64,000 nucleotides of DNA, taken from Bradyrhizobium canariense (GTDB lineage: Bacteria; Pseudomonadota; Alphaproteobacteria; Rhizobiales; Xanthobacteraceae). The translations under genes were made by a program, and so were the position numbers. The stretch is taken from the NCBI RefSeq assembly GCF_018130465.1, contig NZ_JAFCKJ010000011.1, positions 156,697 through 220,696 of the forward strand, read 5' to 3'. Each line of letters opens with the position of its first letter. Positions within the stretch are counted from its first letter, which is position 1. Under the pieces are notes generated by a model, which saw only the letters and a program-made list of their open reading frames with translations, did not search any database and was not told the origin of the DNA. Positions 34,845 through 43,130 of this stretch are shown here, piece after piece.

Positions 34845-36533
34845 ATGTCGAAACTGTCGATCGTCTTCAAGCTTCTGGCCGTGCTGTCTGTCCTCGTTCT
34901 TTCGCTCGCCGGTGTCGGCGTGACGGCGATCGGCACCATGCAGAACATCAATTCCCACACGGTCGAGATCGCGGAGAGCTGGCTGCCCAGCGTGCGCGCG
35001 CTCGGCTCGCTTCGCGCGGACATCAACGAGCTGCGCGTCGCGCTTCGCCTGCATCTGATGCAGGACACCGTTGAGGGTAAGGACGCCGCCGAGAAGCGCC
35101 TCGCCTCGCTGCGCGAGCGCATCGACCAGACCCGCAAGGTCTATGAGCCGCTGATCACCACCGCCGAGGAGCGCTCGCTTTACGGGCAATGGACCAAGGC
35201 GTGGGGTGAGTATCTGAACGGCGTGCAGGACGTGATGGCGCTGTCGCGCAAGGGCGTTGGACGTTTCCCGGCCGACGCCAACGAGTTATTGCAGACCAAG
35301 GTCGCGAAGATGGCCCAGGCCGCCGACCCCCTGCTCCAGAAGGGCATTGAGCTCAACAACCGGGGCGCCGAGCTGGAGACGAAGCAGGCCGCCGACAGTT
35401 ACGCCATGATCTTCCGCGTGCTGGTCGGCATCATCGTGTTCTCGGTCGTGATCGCGATCGGTGCCGCCTATTATCTCGTGCGCGACGTTTCTCGTGGCAT
35501 TGCCTCAATCATCCGCCCGATGCAGTCGCTCGGCGAGGGCGACCTTTCGGCCGAGGTGCCGCATCGCGGCGAGCGGACCGAGATCGGCTCGATGGCGGAT
35601 GCGCTCCAGATCTTCAAGGAGGCGCTGATCGCCAAGAAGGGCGCCGACGAGGCCGCTGCGCGCGACGCCGAAGCCAAGATCGAACGTGGCCGCCGCGTCG
35701 ACGCCATTACCCGCAAATTCGAAGCCATGATCGGCGAGGTCGTCGGCACCGTCTCCTCGGCCTCGACCGAGCTCGAGGCCTCCGCGTCGACGCTGACCAA
35801 CACTGCGCAGCGCGGACAGGAACTCGCGACCGTCGTCGCAGCCGCCTCCGAGGAAGCCTCGACCAACGTCCAGGCGGTGGCATCCGCTTCGGAGGAGCTG
35901 TCGTCCTCCATCACCGAGATCAGCCGGCGCGTGCAGGATTCAGCGCGAATGGCCGCGGAGGCCGTCGAGCAGGCGACGCGGACCAACGACCGCGTCAACG
36001 CGCTGTCGCAGGCGGCGTCCCGCATCGGCGACGTCGTCGAGCTCATCAACACCATCGCGGGCCAGACCAATCTGCTGGCGCTGAACGCGACCATCGAGGC
36101 CGCGCGTGCCGGCGAAGCGGGCCGCGGCTTCGCGGTCGTCGCCTCCGAGGTCAAGGCGCTGGCGGAGCAGACTGCGAAAGCGACCGGTGAGATCGGGGCG
36201 CAGGTGGCGGGCATCCAGGCGGCGACGCAGGAATCGGTCAGTGCCATCCAGGAAATCGGCGGCACCATCGAGAGGCTGTCCGAGGTGGCTGCGGCCATCG
36301 CCGCCGCCGTCGAAGAGCAGGGCGCGGCCACGCAGGAAATCTCGCGGAACGTGCAGCAGGCCTCGGTCGGCACGCAGGAGGTCTCGTCGAACATCACCGA
36401 CGTGCAGCGCGGTGCGATCGAGACCGGCGAGGCCTCGAACGAGGTGCTGTCGGCGGCGAAATCGCTGGCGACGGACAGCACCCGTCTCAAGGTCGAGGTC
36501 GCGCAATTCCTGGAATCGGTTCGCGCGGCCTGA
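34845..36533 (+). CDS. Methyl-accepting chemotaxis protein 4 of 4, 4HB-type sensor
   Basis: A 562-residue chemoreceptor. The N-terminus MSKLSIVFKLLAVLSVLVLS gives helix 1. The ~150-residue periplasmic region (SHTVEIAESWLPSVRALGSL, LRVALRLHLM) is a single four-helix-bundle sensor of the 4HB_MCP type. Helix 2 (RVLVGIIVFSVVIAIGAAYY) is near residues 187-208, followed by HAMP (GEGDLSAEVPHRGERTEIGS) and the signalling domain with the same hairpin tip as its neighbours. It ends FLESVRAA. An in-frame GTG lies one codon upstream. The 284-base gap before it holds no gene. Confidence 0.92.
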   Translation: MSKLSIVFKLLAVLSVLVLSLAGVGVTAIGTMQNINSHTVEIAESWLPSVRALGSLRADINELRVALRLHLMQDTVEGKDAAEKRLASLRERIDQTRKVYEPLITTAEERSLYGQWTKAWGEYLNGVQDVMALSRKGVGRFPADANELLQTKVAKMAQAADPLLQKGIELNNRGAELETKQAADSYAMIFRVLVGIIVFSVVIAIGAAYYLVRDVSRGIASIIRPMQSLGEGDLSAEVPHRGERTEIGSMADALQIFKEALIAKKGADEAAARDAEAKIERGRRVDAITRKFEAMIGEVVGTVSSASTELEASASTLTNTAQRGQELATVVAAASEEASTNVQAVASASEELSSSITEISRRVQDSARMAAEAVEQATRTNDRVNALSQAASRIGDVVELINTIAGQTNLLALNATIEAARAGEAGRGFAVVASEVKALAEQTAKATGEIGAQVAGIQAATQESVSAIQEIGGTIERLSEVAAAIAAAVEEQGAATQEISRNVQQASVGTQEVSSNITDVQRGAIETGEASNEVLSAAKSLATDSTRLKVEVAQFLESVRAA

Positions 36534-36536
36534 TCC

Positions 36537-39233
36537 TCACGTGCTCGTCTGCGGAGCCGGCGGCGGTGCGACCTGCCGCCGGAACAGGATACGCTGGTAG
36601 AGCCAGCCGATCGCGACCAGCACGATGCCGAGGCACATGAACGACAGCGCGCGGTAGACGCCCGTCAGCGTCGACATGTCGATGACGAAGGCCTTCAGGA
36701 TCGTCAGCGCGATCACGCCGGCCGACGCCAGCCGCGCCCGCTCGGAATTGACGAGGACGCCGACGCCGAGCAGCACCACGCCGAAGCCGAGCCAGCCGAT
36801 CGAATAGGTGTACTGCTCGGCGCCCGTCGTCACCCCGGTGGAGAGGATCGGGCCGTGGTAGAAGCGGCGGATCTCCAGCGTGACATAGGTAAGCGCGAAC
36901 AGCAGCGCGCCGCCCGCAATCGTGTTGGCGTAGGCCTTGCCGCGTTCGCCAGCCACGGCATAGGACAGCAGCAGCATCAGCACCGCCGGAAGCGCATAGC
37001 CGAGCAGCACCAGGTTGAACACGGCGCCGCCGACGTCGGCGCGCCACAGCAGCGGGTTCTCCAGGATCAGCAGGCCGAACACGCTGACGACCCCGGCGAT
37101 CGCCGTGAGCACGACCGCGCCGACATTGTGCACGACGCTGCGGCTGCGCAGCCGCAGACGCTCCAGCCCGATCGCCATGGCGAGCGTGACGCAGACTTGC
37201 AGCGCGCATTCGAGCAGCGACGGTGCCGACGTCATGCCGCCGCCGGTCGCAAAATGCCGGATCTCCATGAAGGCGAGCAGCGCGGTGAACAGGATCGCGG
37301 CGCTCTCGACCATGCGCAGCGGGGCGTCGTCGCCGCGGCGGCGCAGGAACAGGCTCGCCGCCCAGAACGATGCCGCCGGCAGGCCGTAGCCCCACAACAG
37401 CCAGTTGAAGATCGGCGTGGTTCCGACGGCGTCGCCGACGATGCGTGGATCATAGCCGATCCGCGCGGTGACGATGCCTGCGAAGACGGCGGCCAGCCAG
37501 CGCAGGAACGGGATCGGCCGCTGCATCGAGATCCAGGCGGTGCCGAGCGACATCAGCGCCAGTGCGATCGTGAGCCAGCCCTTCTCCAGCGCAAACGTCA
37601 GCGCCAGCGCCAGCGCACCCAGCGTGCCGGTCGCGAACAAGGCAGTGGAGATCATGGCGCCCGGCCGCGTCTCGCGGCGCGCAAGGGCTTCGGTGGCAGC
37701 GCCAAAGGCGGCGGCGAGCAGCACCGCGAGAATGGCGAACGGGATCGAGCGGTCGAGGTGCGCGATGCGCGCGTAGAGCGCGACCAGGATCGCGATCGGC
37801 GTCGCGACACCCGCGACCGACCACACCACCGGAATGATCGCCGAGTTCGAACGGCCTTGCGCGAGGAAGCCCGCGATGCCGAAGCCGGCGGCGAACATCG
37901 CCGCCATCGCCAGATGCAGCGTCACCGCGCTGTCGATCGCTGTCGGCGCGATGCCGGCCATGGGGCCGCCCGGCAGCACCAGCATGTCCGGATTGGCGCG
38001 CACGGCCCATTCGGCGAACACGATGAAGACGGTCGCGGCGGCGGCGCCGAGCGCGCCGGTGGCGGCCGGCGCGCGCCAGGCGACAAGCAGCGTCGCGCCG
38101 ACGAGCAGCGTGAAGGCGATCAGCGCCAGGTCCGCATGCGCGCTCGACAGCACGATCAGCATCGCGCCGAACAGATAGGCACCGAGCGAGCCTGACGAGA
38201 CCGGCTCGATCTCACCGTCCTCGATGGTCGGGCCGAACATGATGCCGCAGACGACGAGAAGAGCGGCAAGAACGAAGCCTGCGATCACATGGAAAGCGTG
38301 CGGCGCGACCTGCAAGTCGCCGGCATCGAGACCCGGGAAGATCCAGAGCACCGCGAAGGCGATTGTGGTGACCGCAAGCCAGCGCCACAGCCGGATGCGG
38401 GCAAGGCCGAAGCTCGCGGCGGTGACGATGGCGAGATAGATGTAGAGCGCCCAATAGTCCGGCTTGTCGCTGGAGACGAGGATTGGCGTCACGAAGGCGC
38501 CGACCACGCCGAGGCCCGCGAGCGCGGGCCCGTGCAGGAGCGCTGCGGCCAGCGTGCCCAGCGCGACGAGGCCGAGCAGCACGAAGGCGGTCGCGGGCAC
38601 CAGGAAACCATAGAGCGCGTAAGCCGCGTAGATGGTCGCAAACGCCACCGCCGTGCCGGCCGCGGTGAGGATCGCGGGAATGTTGGCGATCGGAAGCGCG
38701 GCGATGTTGGAGATGCTCTCCTTGCGCCGTGACCACTCGCCGGCGCCAAGCAGCGCCAGCGCGAACACGCCGCCAAGGAACACGCGCACGCCGGGGCCAA
38801 GGAGGCCGGCCTCGATCGAATAGCGCACCATGAAGAAGCCGCCGAGCGCGAGCGCAAGGCCGCCGATCCACACCACCCAGCGCGTGCCGAGCCGTTCCTC
38901 GAAGCCGGGTGCGGGCGCGGGCAGCGGCGGCGCATCGGCCTCGGTGCTCGCTTCGAGCGGGGGCGGTGAAACATCTTCGGTGACGAGCGGGGGCGGCGCC
39001 TCGGCTTCGGGCACAAGCGGCGGCGGCGGTGCGGAAGTCGTTGCGGGCGTTTCGGCCCGCACCGGCGCGGGCATCAGCGGCGGCGGCTGCACGTGCCGTT
39101 GTGCGGAAAACATCTCTTCGAGCGAGCTCAGCCGCCGGCGCAGCTCGGCCGACTGGTTGGAGGCCTTGATCGCGATCAGGAAGGCGATGATCGCAATGAT
39201 CAGCGCGAAAACGTCAAACGAGCCGTCGTACAT
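36537..39233 (-). CDS. DUF2339 multi-pass membrane protein
   Basis: An 898-residue inner-membrane protein from the ATG at 39233 (GGAGG four bases upstream). One N-terminal helix (DVFALIIAIIAFLIAIKA) leads into a short coiled coil (SAELRRRLSSLEEMF), a Pro-rich linker (~45-130), and then ~25 consecutive hydrophobic helices. The first of these, RWVVWIGGLALALGGFFMVRYSIEAG, followed by GPGVRVFLGG, is the DUF2339 signature. Function is unknown; such proteins are broadly conserved and sometimes linked to envelope or oxygen stress. It converges with the fourth chemoreceptor with only three bases between stops. Confidence 0.88.
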   Translation of the reverse strand: MYDGSFDVFALIIAIIAFLIAIKASNQSAELRRRLSSLEEMFSAQRHVQPPPLMPAPVRAETPATTSAPPPPLVPEAEAPPPLVTEDVSPPPLEASTEADAPPLPAPAPGFEERLGTRWVVWIGGLALALGGFFMVRYSIEAGLLGPGVRVFLGGVFALALLGAGEWSRRKESISNIAALPIANIPAILTAAGTAVAFATIYAAYALYGFLVPATAFVLLGLVALGTLAAALLHGPALAGLGVVGAFVTPILVSSDKPDYWALYIYLAIVTAASFGLARIRLWRWLAVTTIAFAVLWIFPGLDAGDLQVAPHAFHVIAGFVLAALLVVCGIMFGPTIEDGEIEPVSSGSLGAYLFGAMLIVLSSAHADLALIAFTLLVGATLLVAWRAPAATGALGAAAATVFIVFAEWAVRANPDMLVLPGGPMAGIAPTAIDSAVTLHLAMAAMFAAGFGIAGFLAQGRSNSAIIPVVWSVAGVATPIAILVALYARIAHLDRSIPFAILAVLLAAAFGAATEALARRETRPGAMISTALFATGTLGALALALTFALEKGWLTIALALMSLGTAWISMQRPIPFLRWLAAVFAGIVTARIGYDPRIVGDAVGTTPIFNWLLWGYGLPAASFWAASLFLRRRGDDAPLRMVESAAILFTALLAFMEIRHFATGGGMTSAPSLLECALQVCVTLAMAIGLERLRLRSRSVVHNVGAVVLTAIAGVVSVFGLLILENPLLWRADVGGAVFNLVLLGYALPAVLMLLLSYAVAGERGKAYANTIAGGALLFALTYVTLEIRRFYHGPILSTGVTTGAEQYTYSIGWLGFGVVLLGVGVLVNSERARLASAGVIALTILKAFVIDMSTLTGVYRALSFMCLGIVLVAIGWLYQRILFRRQVAPPPAPQTST

Positions 39234-39284
39234 GAAGCCTCCAGGCAACCGGCGGGCAGGGGCCGATCACGCAAATCCTAGGAT

Positions 39285-40253
39285 CTAGCGCCGGGAGCGT
39301 ACGCGCAAGCCCGGCGCGGGCCGCTCCTGGAGCACGTCGCGACGGAAGCGGTACAGCGCCGCCGGACGTCCGCCCGTCTGTGTCGACATCACCCCGGTCG
39401 GTTCGACCAGGGCTTCCATTTCGACCAGGCGGCGGAAATTTTGTTTGTGCAGGTGCCGGCCGGAGATCGCCTCCACCGTGTGCTGCAATTCGGTGAGTGT
39501 GAACTCGGCGGGCAAAAGTTCAAAGACCACAGGACGATACTTCAGTTTTGCACGCAGCCGCGCGATCGCTGTCGCAAGAATCCGGCGGTGGTCGAAGCGC
39601 ATGGATGTGCCGAGCGCGGGCAGCGCCTTGCGCGCTAATGCCGCAGGGCGGCCGTCGCGCCGCGCTTCCTCGATCAGCCCGGCCTCGTACAGGAGCTCGT
39701 AGCGGTCGAGCACGCGCTCCTCGTCCCAAGTCGCGCCGTCGAGACCGAAATAGAACCGCACGCGATCCCGGCGCGGCAATGCGCGCGTCGTCTCCGGCGT
39801 CTCCTCTTCCGCCCACTCGGTCAATGCCGGGATGATGTCGCGCGCGATGATCGCGGGCGGCCCCTCGCGCCAGTCTTCCCAGGGCAGGAAGTGGTACCAC
39901 GGCGCGAAGCTCGCACTCGTGGCCGCCAGTTCGCCGCCGACGGCGCGCGTCAGTGCGAGATAACCGATCGACACCATGTGCGCGCCGGTATCGCCGGCCT
40001 CGGCATGCCGGCCGCGATCGCCAAACGTGTAGAGCTGTTCGACATAGCCGAGCCGCAGGCCGGTCTGTTCCTCGACCCAGGCCCGCAGGCCGATCTCGAA
40101 GGTGCGATGGCTCGGCGCATCGAACGGGCCGAACGGCAGGCCGGCCAGTCCGTCACTGTCGCGCGCGGTGAGGATCTGCGGCTCGTGATCCTCGATCGCG
40201 ACGATCGCGGCAGTCAGGCCGATCTCGATCGGCGTCAGCAGCTTTTCGCTCAT
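39285..40253 (-). CDS. nadQ: NAD biosynthesis regulator NadQ (Nudix-like domain plus winged helix)
   Basis: A 322-residue protein. Residues ~1-160 resemble a Nudix fold (AAIVAIEDHEPQILTARD, LPFGPFDAPSHRTFEIGLRA, VEEQTGLRLGYVEQLYTFGD). In the Nudix box the usual R-E-U-x-E-E-x-G-U reads RAWVEEQTGL, with the first Glu replaced by Ala, as expected for a sensor and not an enzyme. Residues ~220-310 form a winged helix of the NrtR type (RPVVFELLPAEFTLTELQHT, GRHLHKQNFRRLVEMEALVE, GGRPAALYRF). This combination is the alphaproteobacterial NadQ, a repressor of nadABC. The likely targets lie at 24.6 kb. It is 19 bases downstream of the phosphatase gene. Confidence 0.88.
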   Translation of the reverse strand: MSEKLLTPIEIGLTAAIVAIEDHEPQILTARDSDGLAGLPFGPFDAPSHRTFEIGLRAWVEEQTGLRLGYVEQLYTFGDRGRHAEAGDTGAHMVSIGYLALTRAVGGELAATSASFAPWYHFLPWEDWREGPPAIIARDIIPALTEWAEEETPETTRALPRRDRVRFYFGLDGATWDEERVLDRYELLYEAGLIEEARRDGRPAALARKALPALGTSMRFDHRRILATAIARLRAKLKYRPVVFELLPAEFTLTELQHTVEAISGRHLHKQNFRRLVEMEALVEPTGVMSTQTGGRPAALYRFRRDVLQERPAPGLRVRSRR

Positions 40254-40272
40254 GCGATGGCGATCGCAACTG

Positions 40273-40779
40273 TCATTCGAGCTCGATCACGAAGGGGCGG
40301 CCCTCGACCGTCATCGCGCCGGGGCCCATCTCGTCGAGTGCGCGCAGCATGCGGCCGTTGCGCCCCAGCGCACGGTCGGCAAGGCCGACGATGCGGCGGT
40401 TCGGCGAGGCGATCGGGGAAGCGGCCCGGATCTTCTTCGCGATCTCGGTCTCGTCGCGATCCGGATTGAGTGCGCACACGGCGGCAAAGGCGCTCGCGGT
40501 GGAACGGCTGATGCCGGCATAGCAATGCACCACCAGCGGCGCGCCGCGGTCCCAGCCGCGCACGAAGTTCAGCACCTGATCGATATGCATTTCCGAAGGC
40601 GCGACAAACCCGTCCATCTCCTCGATGATGTCGTCCATCGACACCTTGAGATGGTTGGCCGGCAGCACCGACACCGGTCGCTCCACCTGTTCGACATTGG
40701 CCATCACGGTCAGCACATGGCTGGCCTTGGTGAGGCGGACGGTTTCGGCAAGGGCGGCGAGAGAGCAGACGTGGATCAT
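40273..40779 (-). CDS. Dual-specificity/tyrosine phosphatase-like protein
   Basis: A 168-residue protein from the ATG at 40779 (MIHVCSLAALAETVRLTKAS). The frame is open further upstream, but this start fits the fold. It has the Cys-phosphatase signature HCYAGISRST (CX5R, Cys then five residues then Arg) near residue 95 and an upstream Asp-rich loop (VSMDDIIEEMDGF) that may hold the general acid. Proteins of this small group occur widely in rhizobia; whether they act on phosphotyrosine, phosphoinositide or another phosphate is unknown. It probably shares a message with nadQ. Confidence 0.85.
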   Translation of the reverse strand: MIHVCSLAALAETVRLTKASHVLTVMANVEQVERPVSVLPANHLKVSMDDIIEEMDGFVAPSEMHIDQVLNFVRGWDRGAPLVVHCYAGISRSTASAFAAVCALNPDRDETEIAKKIRAASPIASPNRRIVGLADRALGRNGRMLRALDEMGPGAMTVEGRPFVIELE

Positions 40780-40913
40780 GGCGGCGGACCTTTTCGGCAG
40801 ATTATAGCGAGCGTTGGTGGGGTGGGCAAAGCGAAGCGTACTCACCACTTTCGTCTCGTTTGCGAAAAATGGGCGGGCACGGCGCAAGGGTGCCCTTGCC
40901 GACCCTGCAGGAC

Positions 40914-41528
40914 CTACGCAAACACCGCGCCAAACCGCTCCAGAAACTGCTTTTCGGCCCGGGCCGCCGTCCAGGGGGTGAGATAGTCGCGCCGGACGCT
41001 GTCGGAGAGGCCGGGATCCTTGCCGAACAGGCGCCTGGCCTCGCTTTCGCTGAATCCGGCAAGCGCGGTCGCCTCCAGATAGGCCGCGCCGCGATCGGCG
41101 GCCTTGATCGCCAGCGTGATCTCCTCCGGCAGCACCGGCGGCAGGCCAAAGCGGATGTGGATTGCGCCGAGCAGACGCTTCTCGACCGCCTTGTAATGGC
41201 CGTCCAGAACCGCCTTGAACGGCGAGATCATGTCGCCGATCACATATTCAGGCGCATCGTGCAGCAGCGCGGCAAGCCGCATGCGCTGGTCCACGCGCGG
41301 GTTCTCGTGCCGCATCACGGTCTCAACCAGCAGCGTGTGCTGTGCAACAGAGAAGATATGCGCGCCGGTGGTCTGGCCGTTCCAGCGCGCCACCCGCGCC
41401 AGCCCGTGCGCGATGTCGGCGATCTCGATATCGAGCGGGGAGGGATCGAGCAAATCGAGCCGCCGGCCCGACAGCATGCGCTGCCAGGCGCGGGATGCCA
41501 CATCGCGTGACGACTTCTTGGCCGTCAT
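40914..41528 (-). CDS. HD-domain phosphohydrolase (YfbR-like)
   Basis: A 204-residue protein from the ATG at 41528, which overlaps the tag stop (ATGA). The HD metal site is spread as usual: HIFSVAQHTLLVE (first His), LAALLHDAPEYVIGDMISPF (His-Asp pair), and IKAADRGAAYLEA (last Asp). The group includes 5'-deoxynucleotidases such as YfbR. The exact substrate is not clear; nucleotide is the best guess. It is the last gene of a coupled ygfZ-tag-HD run. Confidence 0.88.
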   Translation of the reverse strand: MTAKKSSRDVASRAWQRMLSGRRLDLLDPSPLDIEIADIAHGLARVARWNGQTTGAHIFSVAQHTLLVETVMRHENPRVDQRMRLAALLHDAPEYVIGDMISPFKAVLDGHYKAVEKRLLGAIHIRFGLPPVLPEEITLAIKAADRGAAYLEATALAGFSESEARRLFGKDPGLSDSVRRDYLTPWTAARAEKQFLERFGAVFA

Positions 41529-42151
41529 TTGGACTTGAGGCGCGGCTTGCGCTGCGTCTTGCCGCAGCCCGCGTGACAATGGCAGTCGACGAGATGATCG
41601 TTGACCATGCCGGTCGCCTCCATGAAGGCATAGACGATGGTCGGGCCGACGAACTTGAAGCCGCGCGAGGCCAGCTCCTTGGAGACCTGCATTGAGAGCG
41701 GCGTCGAGGCCGGTACGCTCGCGGTGGTCTTGAAATGATTGACCTTGGGCCGTCCGTCCATGAAGTCCCACAGCAATTTCGAGAAGCCGGGGCCCTTCTC
41801 CATGATATCGAGATAGGATTTCGCGCTTGATATCGCGCCGTCGATCTTGGCCTTGTTGCGCACGATGCCGGCATCGTTCATCAGCGCGTGAACTTTCTTC
41901 TCGTTGTAGCGGGCGATCTTCTCCGGCTGGAAATCGTCGAAGGCTTTGCGGAAATTGTCGCGCTTGCGCAGGATCGTGATCCAGGACAGGCCGGCCTGGA
42001 AACCGTCGAGGATCAGCTTCTCATAGAGCGCGCGGTCGTCATATTCCGGCACGCCCCATTCGGTGTCGTGATAGGCGACGTAGAGCGGATCTTCGCCGGG
42101 CCAGGGACAGCGCGTCTTTCCGTCGGGATGCAGGCGAGGGGCTCGGCTCAT
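41525..42151 (-). CDS. tag: DNA-3-methyladenine glycosylase I
   Basis: A 208-residue enzyme that removes 3-methyladenine from alkylated DNA. It has RCPWPGEDPLYVAYHDTEWGVP at the N-terminus (zinc Cys and His), DGFQAGLSWITILRKRDNFR, and the C-terminal KFVGPTIVYAFMEATGMVND HLVDCHCH with the remaining zinc ligands. All ligands are present. Its start overlaps the ygfZ stop and its stop overlaps the HD-hydrolase start, so all three are coupled. Confidence 0.96.
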   Translation of the reverse strand: MSRAPRLHPDGKTRCPWPGEDPLYVAYHDTEWGVPEYDDRALYEKLILDGFQAGLSWITILRKRDNFRKAFDDFQPEKIARYNEKKVHALMNDAGIVRNKAKIDGAISSAKSYLDIMEKGPGFSKLLWDFMDGRPKVNHFKTTASVPASTPLSMQVSKELASRGFKFVGPTIVYAFMEATGMVNDHLVDCHCHAGCGKTQRKPRLKSK

Positions 42152-43029
42152 GCGATGGGCTGCTTGGCAGGAATGCGGACCACGTCAGGTTCCGCGAGGC
42201 TCACAGCGAGGCCACCGGCAGTCAGCGCCTGTCCCGCGTCAAGCGCATCGGCGACGCGGTCGATGCGAACCAGCGCGATGCCCTTGCCCTGCGCCGACGA
42301 GCCCATCGTGCCGACCGACTTGTCGCCGGCCATGACGCTGACGCCGGCCTCCGGCGAGAAGTCATCGAGCAGCACCTTGACGCTGCGGGTGCGCGCGGTG
42401 CCGCGATGCTGCATGCGCGAGACGACCTCCTGGCCGACATAGCAGCCCTTGTCGAAATCGACGCCGGAAAGGCGGTCCATGTTGGTCTCGTGCGGGAACG
42501 CATCGCTGTACACGAAGTCGAGCCCGCCGCGCGGGACGCCGAGCGCGATGCGGTGGGCCTCGTATGCGGCGGCGTCGACGAGCTCGGCGCCGATGAGATC
42601 GGAGAGCTTCTGTTTGAGATCCTCGGGGATCAGGATGCGGTAGCCGAGGTCCTCATTGCGCGGATCGGCGAAGGCGAGGTCGGGCTGGGCCGCGGGCTTG
42701 CCGTCCCAGGCCGCGAGCACGCCGAGATTGTCGGTCAGGTTTTCCACCGTGACCTTGGCGCGCAGCTTGTAGAATTTCAGCTTGGTGGCGAGGCCGTCGG
42801 CAAGCGGCTTCGGGCAATCGATCAGGAACCCGCCGCCATGGCCGGCAGGTGCTTCCGTGATCAGGAAATCCACAATGATCTTGCCCTGCGGCGTCAGCAG
42901 CGCGCCGAATCGGCCCAGGCCCGGCTTCAGCTTGTCGACATCGGTCGTGACGAGGCCATTGAGGAAGTTGCGCGCATCCTCGCCCGCGACCTTGACCACG
43001 CCCCGGTCCGGAAGAAACGCTGATTTCAT
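42148..43029 (-). CDS. ygfZ: Folate-binding Fe-S cluster maintenance protein YgfZ
   Basis: A 293-residue GcvT-like protein. YgfZ/IBA57 proteins use tetrahydrofolate and help to repair or assemble [4Fe-4S] clusters in some enzymes. The signature K-G-C-Y-x-G-Q-E is intact in FDKGCYVGQEVVSRMQHRG, with the functional Cys. The start MKSAFLPDRGVVKVAGEDAR at 43029 is chosen from a longer open frame. It is divergent from the dihydroorotase gene, with 101 bases between, and heads the ygfZ-tag-HD run. Confidence 0.93.
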   Translation of the reverse strand: MKSAFLPDRGVVKVAGEDARNFLNGLVTTDVDKLKPGLGRFGALLTPQGKIIVDFLITEAPAGHGGGFLIDCPKPLADGLATKLKFYKLRAKVTVENLTDNLGVLAAWDGKPAAQPDLAFADPRNEDLGYRILIPEDLKQKLSDLIGAELVDAAAYEAHRIALGVPRGGLDFVYSDAFPHETNMDRLSGVDFDKGCYVGQEVVSRMQHRGTARTRSVKVLLDDFSPEAGVSVMAGDKSVGTMGSSAQGKGIALVRIDRVADALDAGQALTAGGLAVSLAEPDVVRIPAKQPIA

Positions 43030-43130
43030 GCGAAAATCTCTTGCGACATGTTGCTGCGGAACGTAAGCCCGCAAGGATTAAACGACAAGACCTTGAGCCC
43101 TGCGCTTGGGGATGAAAGAGGCCTTCAGCC

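Noticed and set aside
36855-38195. 446-codon plus-strand frame opposite the DUF2339 gene
   Set aside because: Very Arg/Gln/His-rich antisense product of a membrane-protein gene; not a plausible protein.
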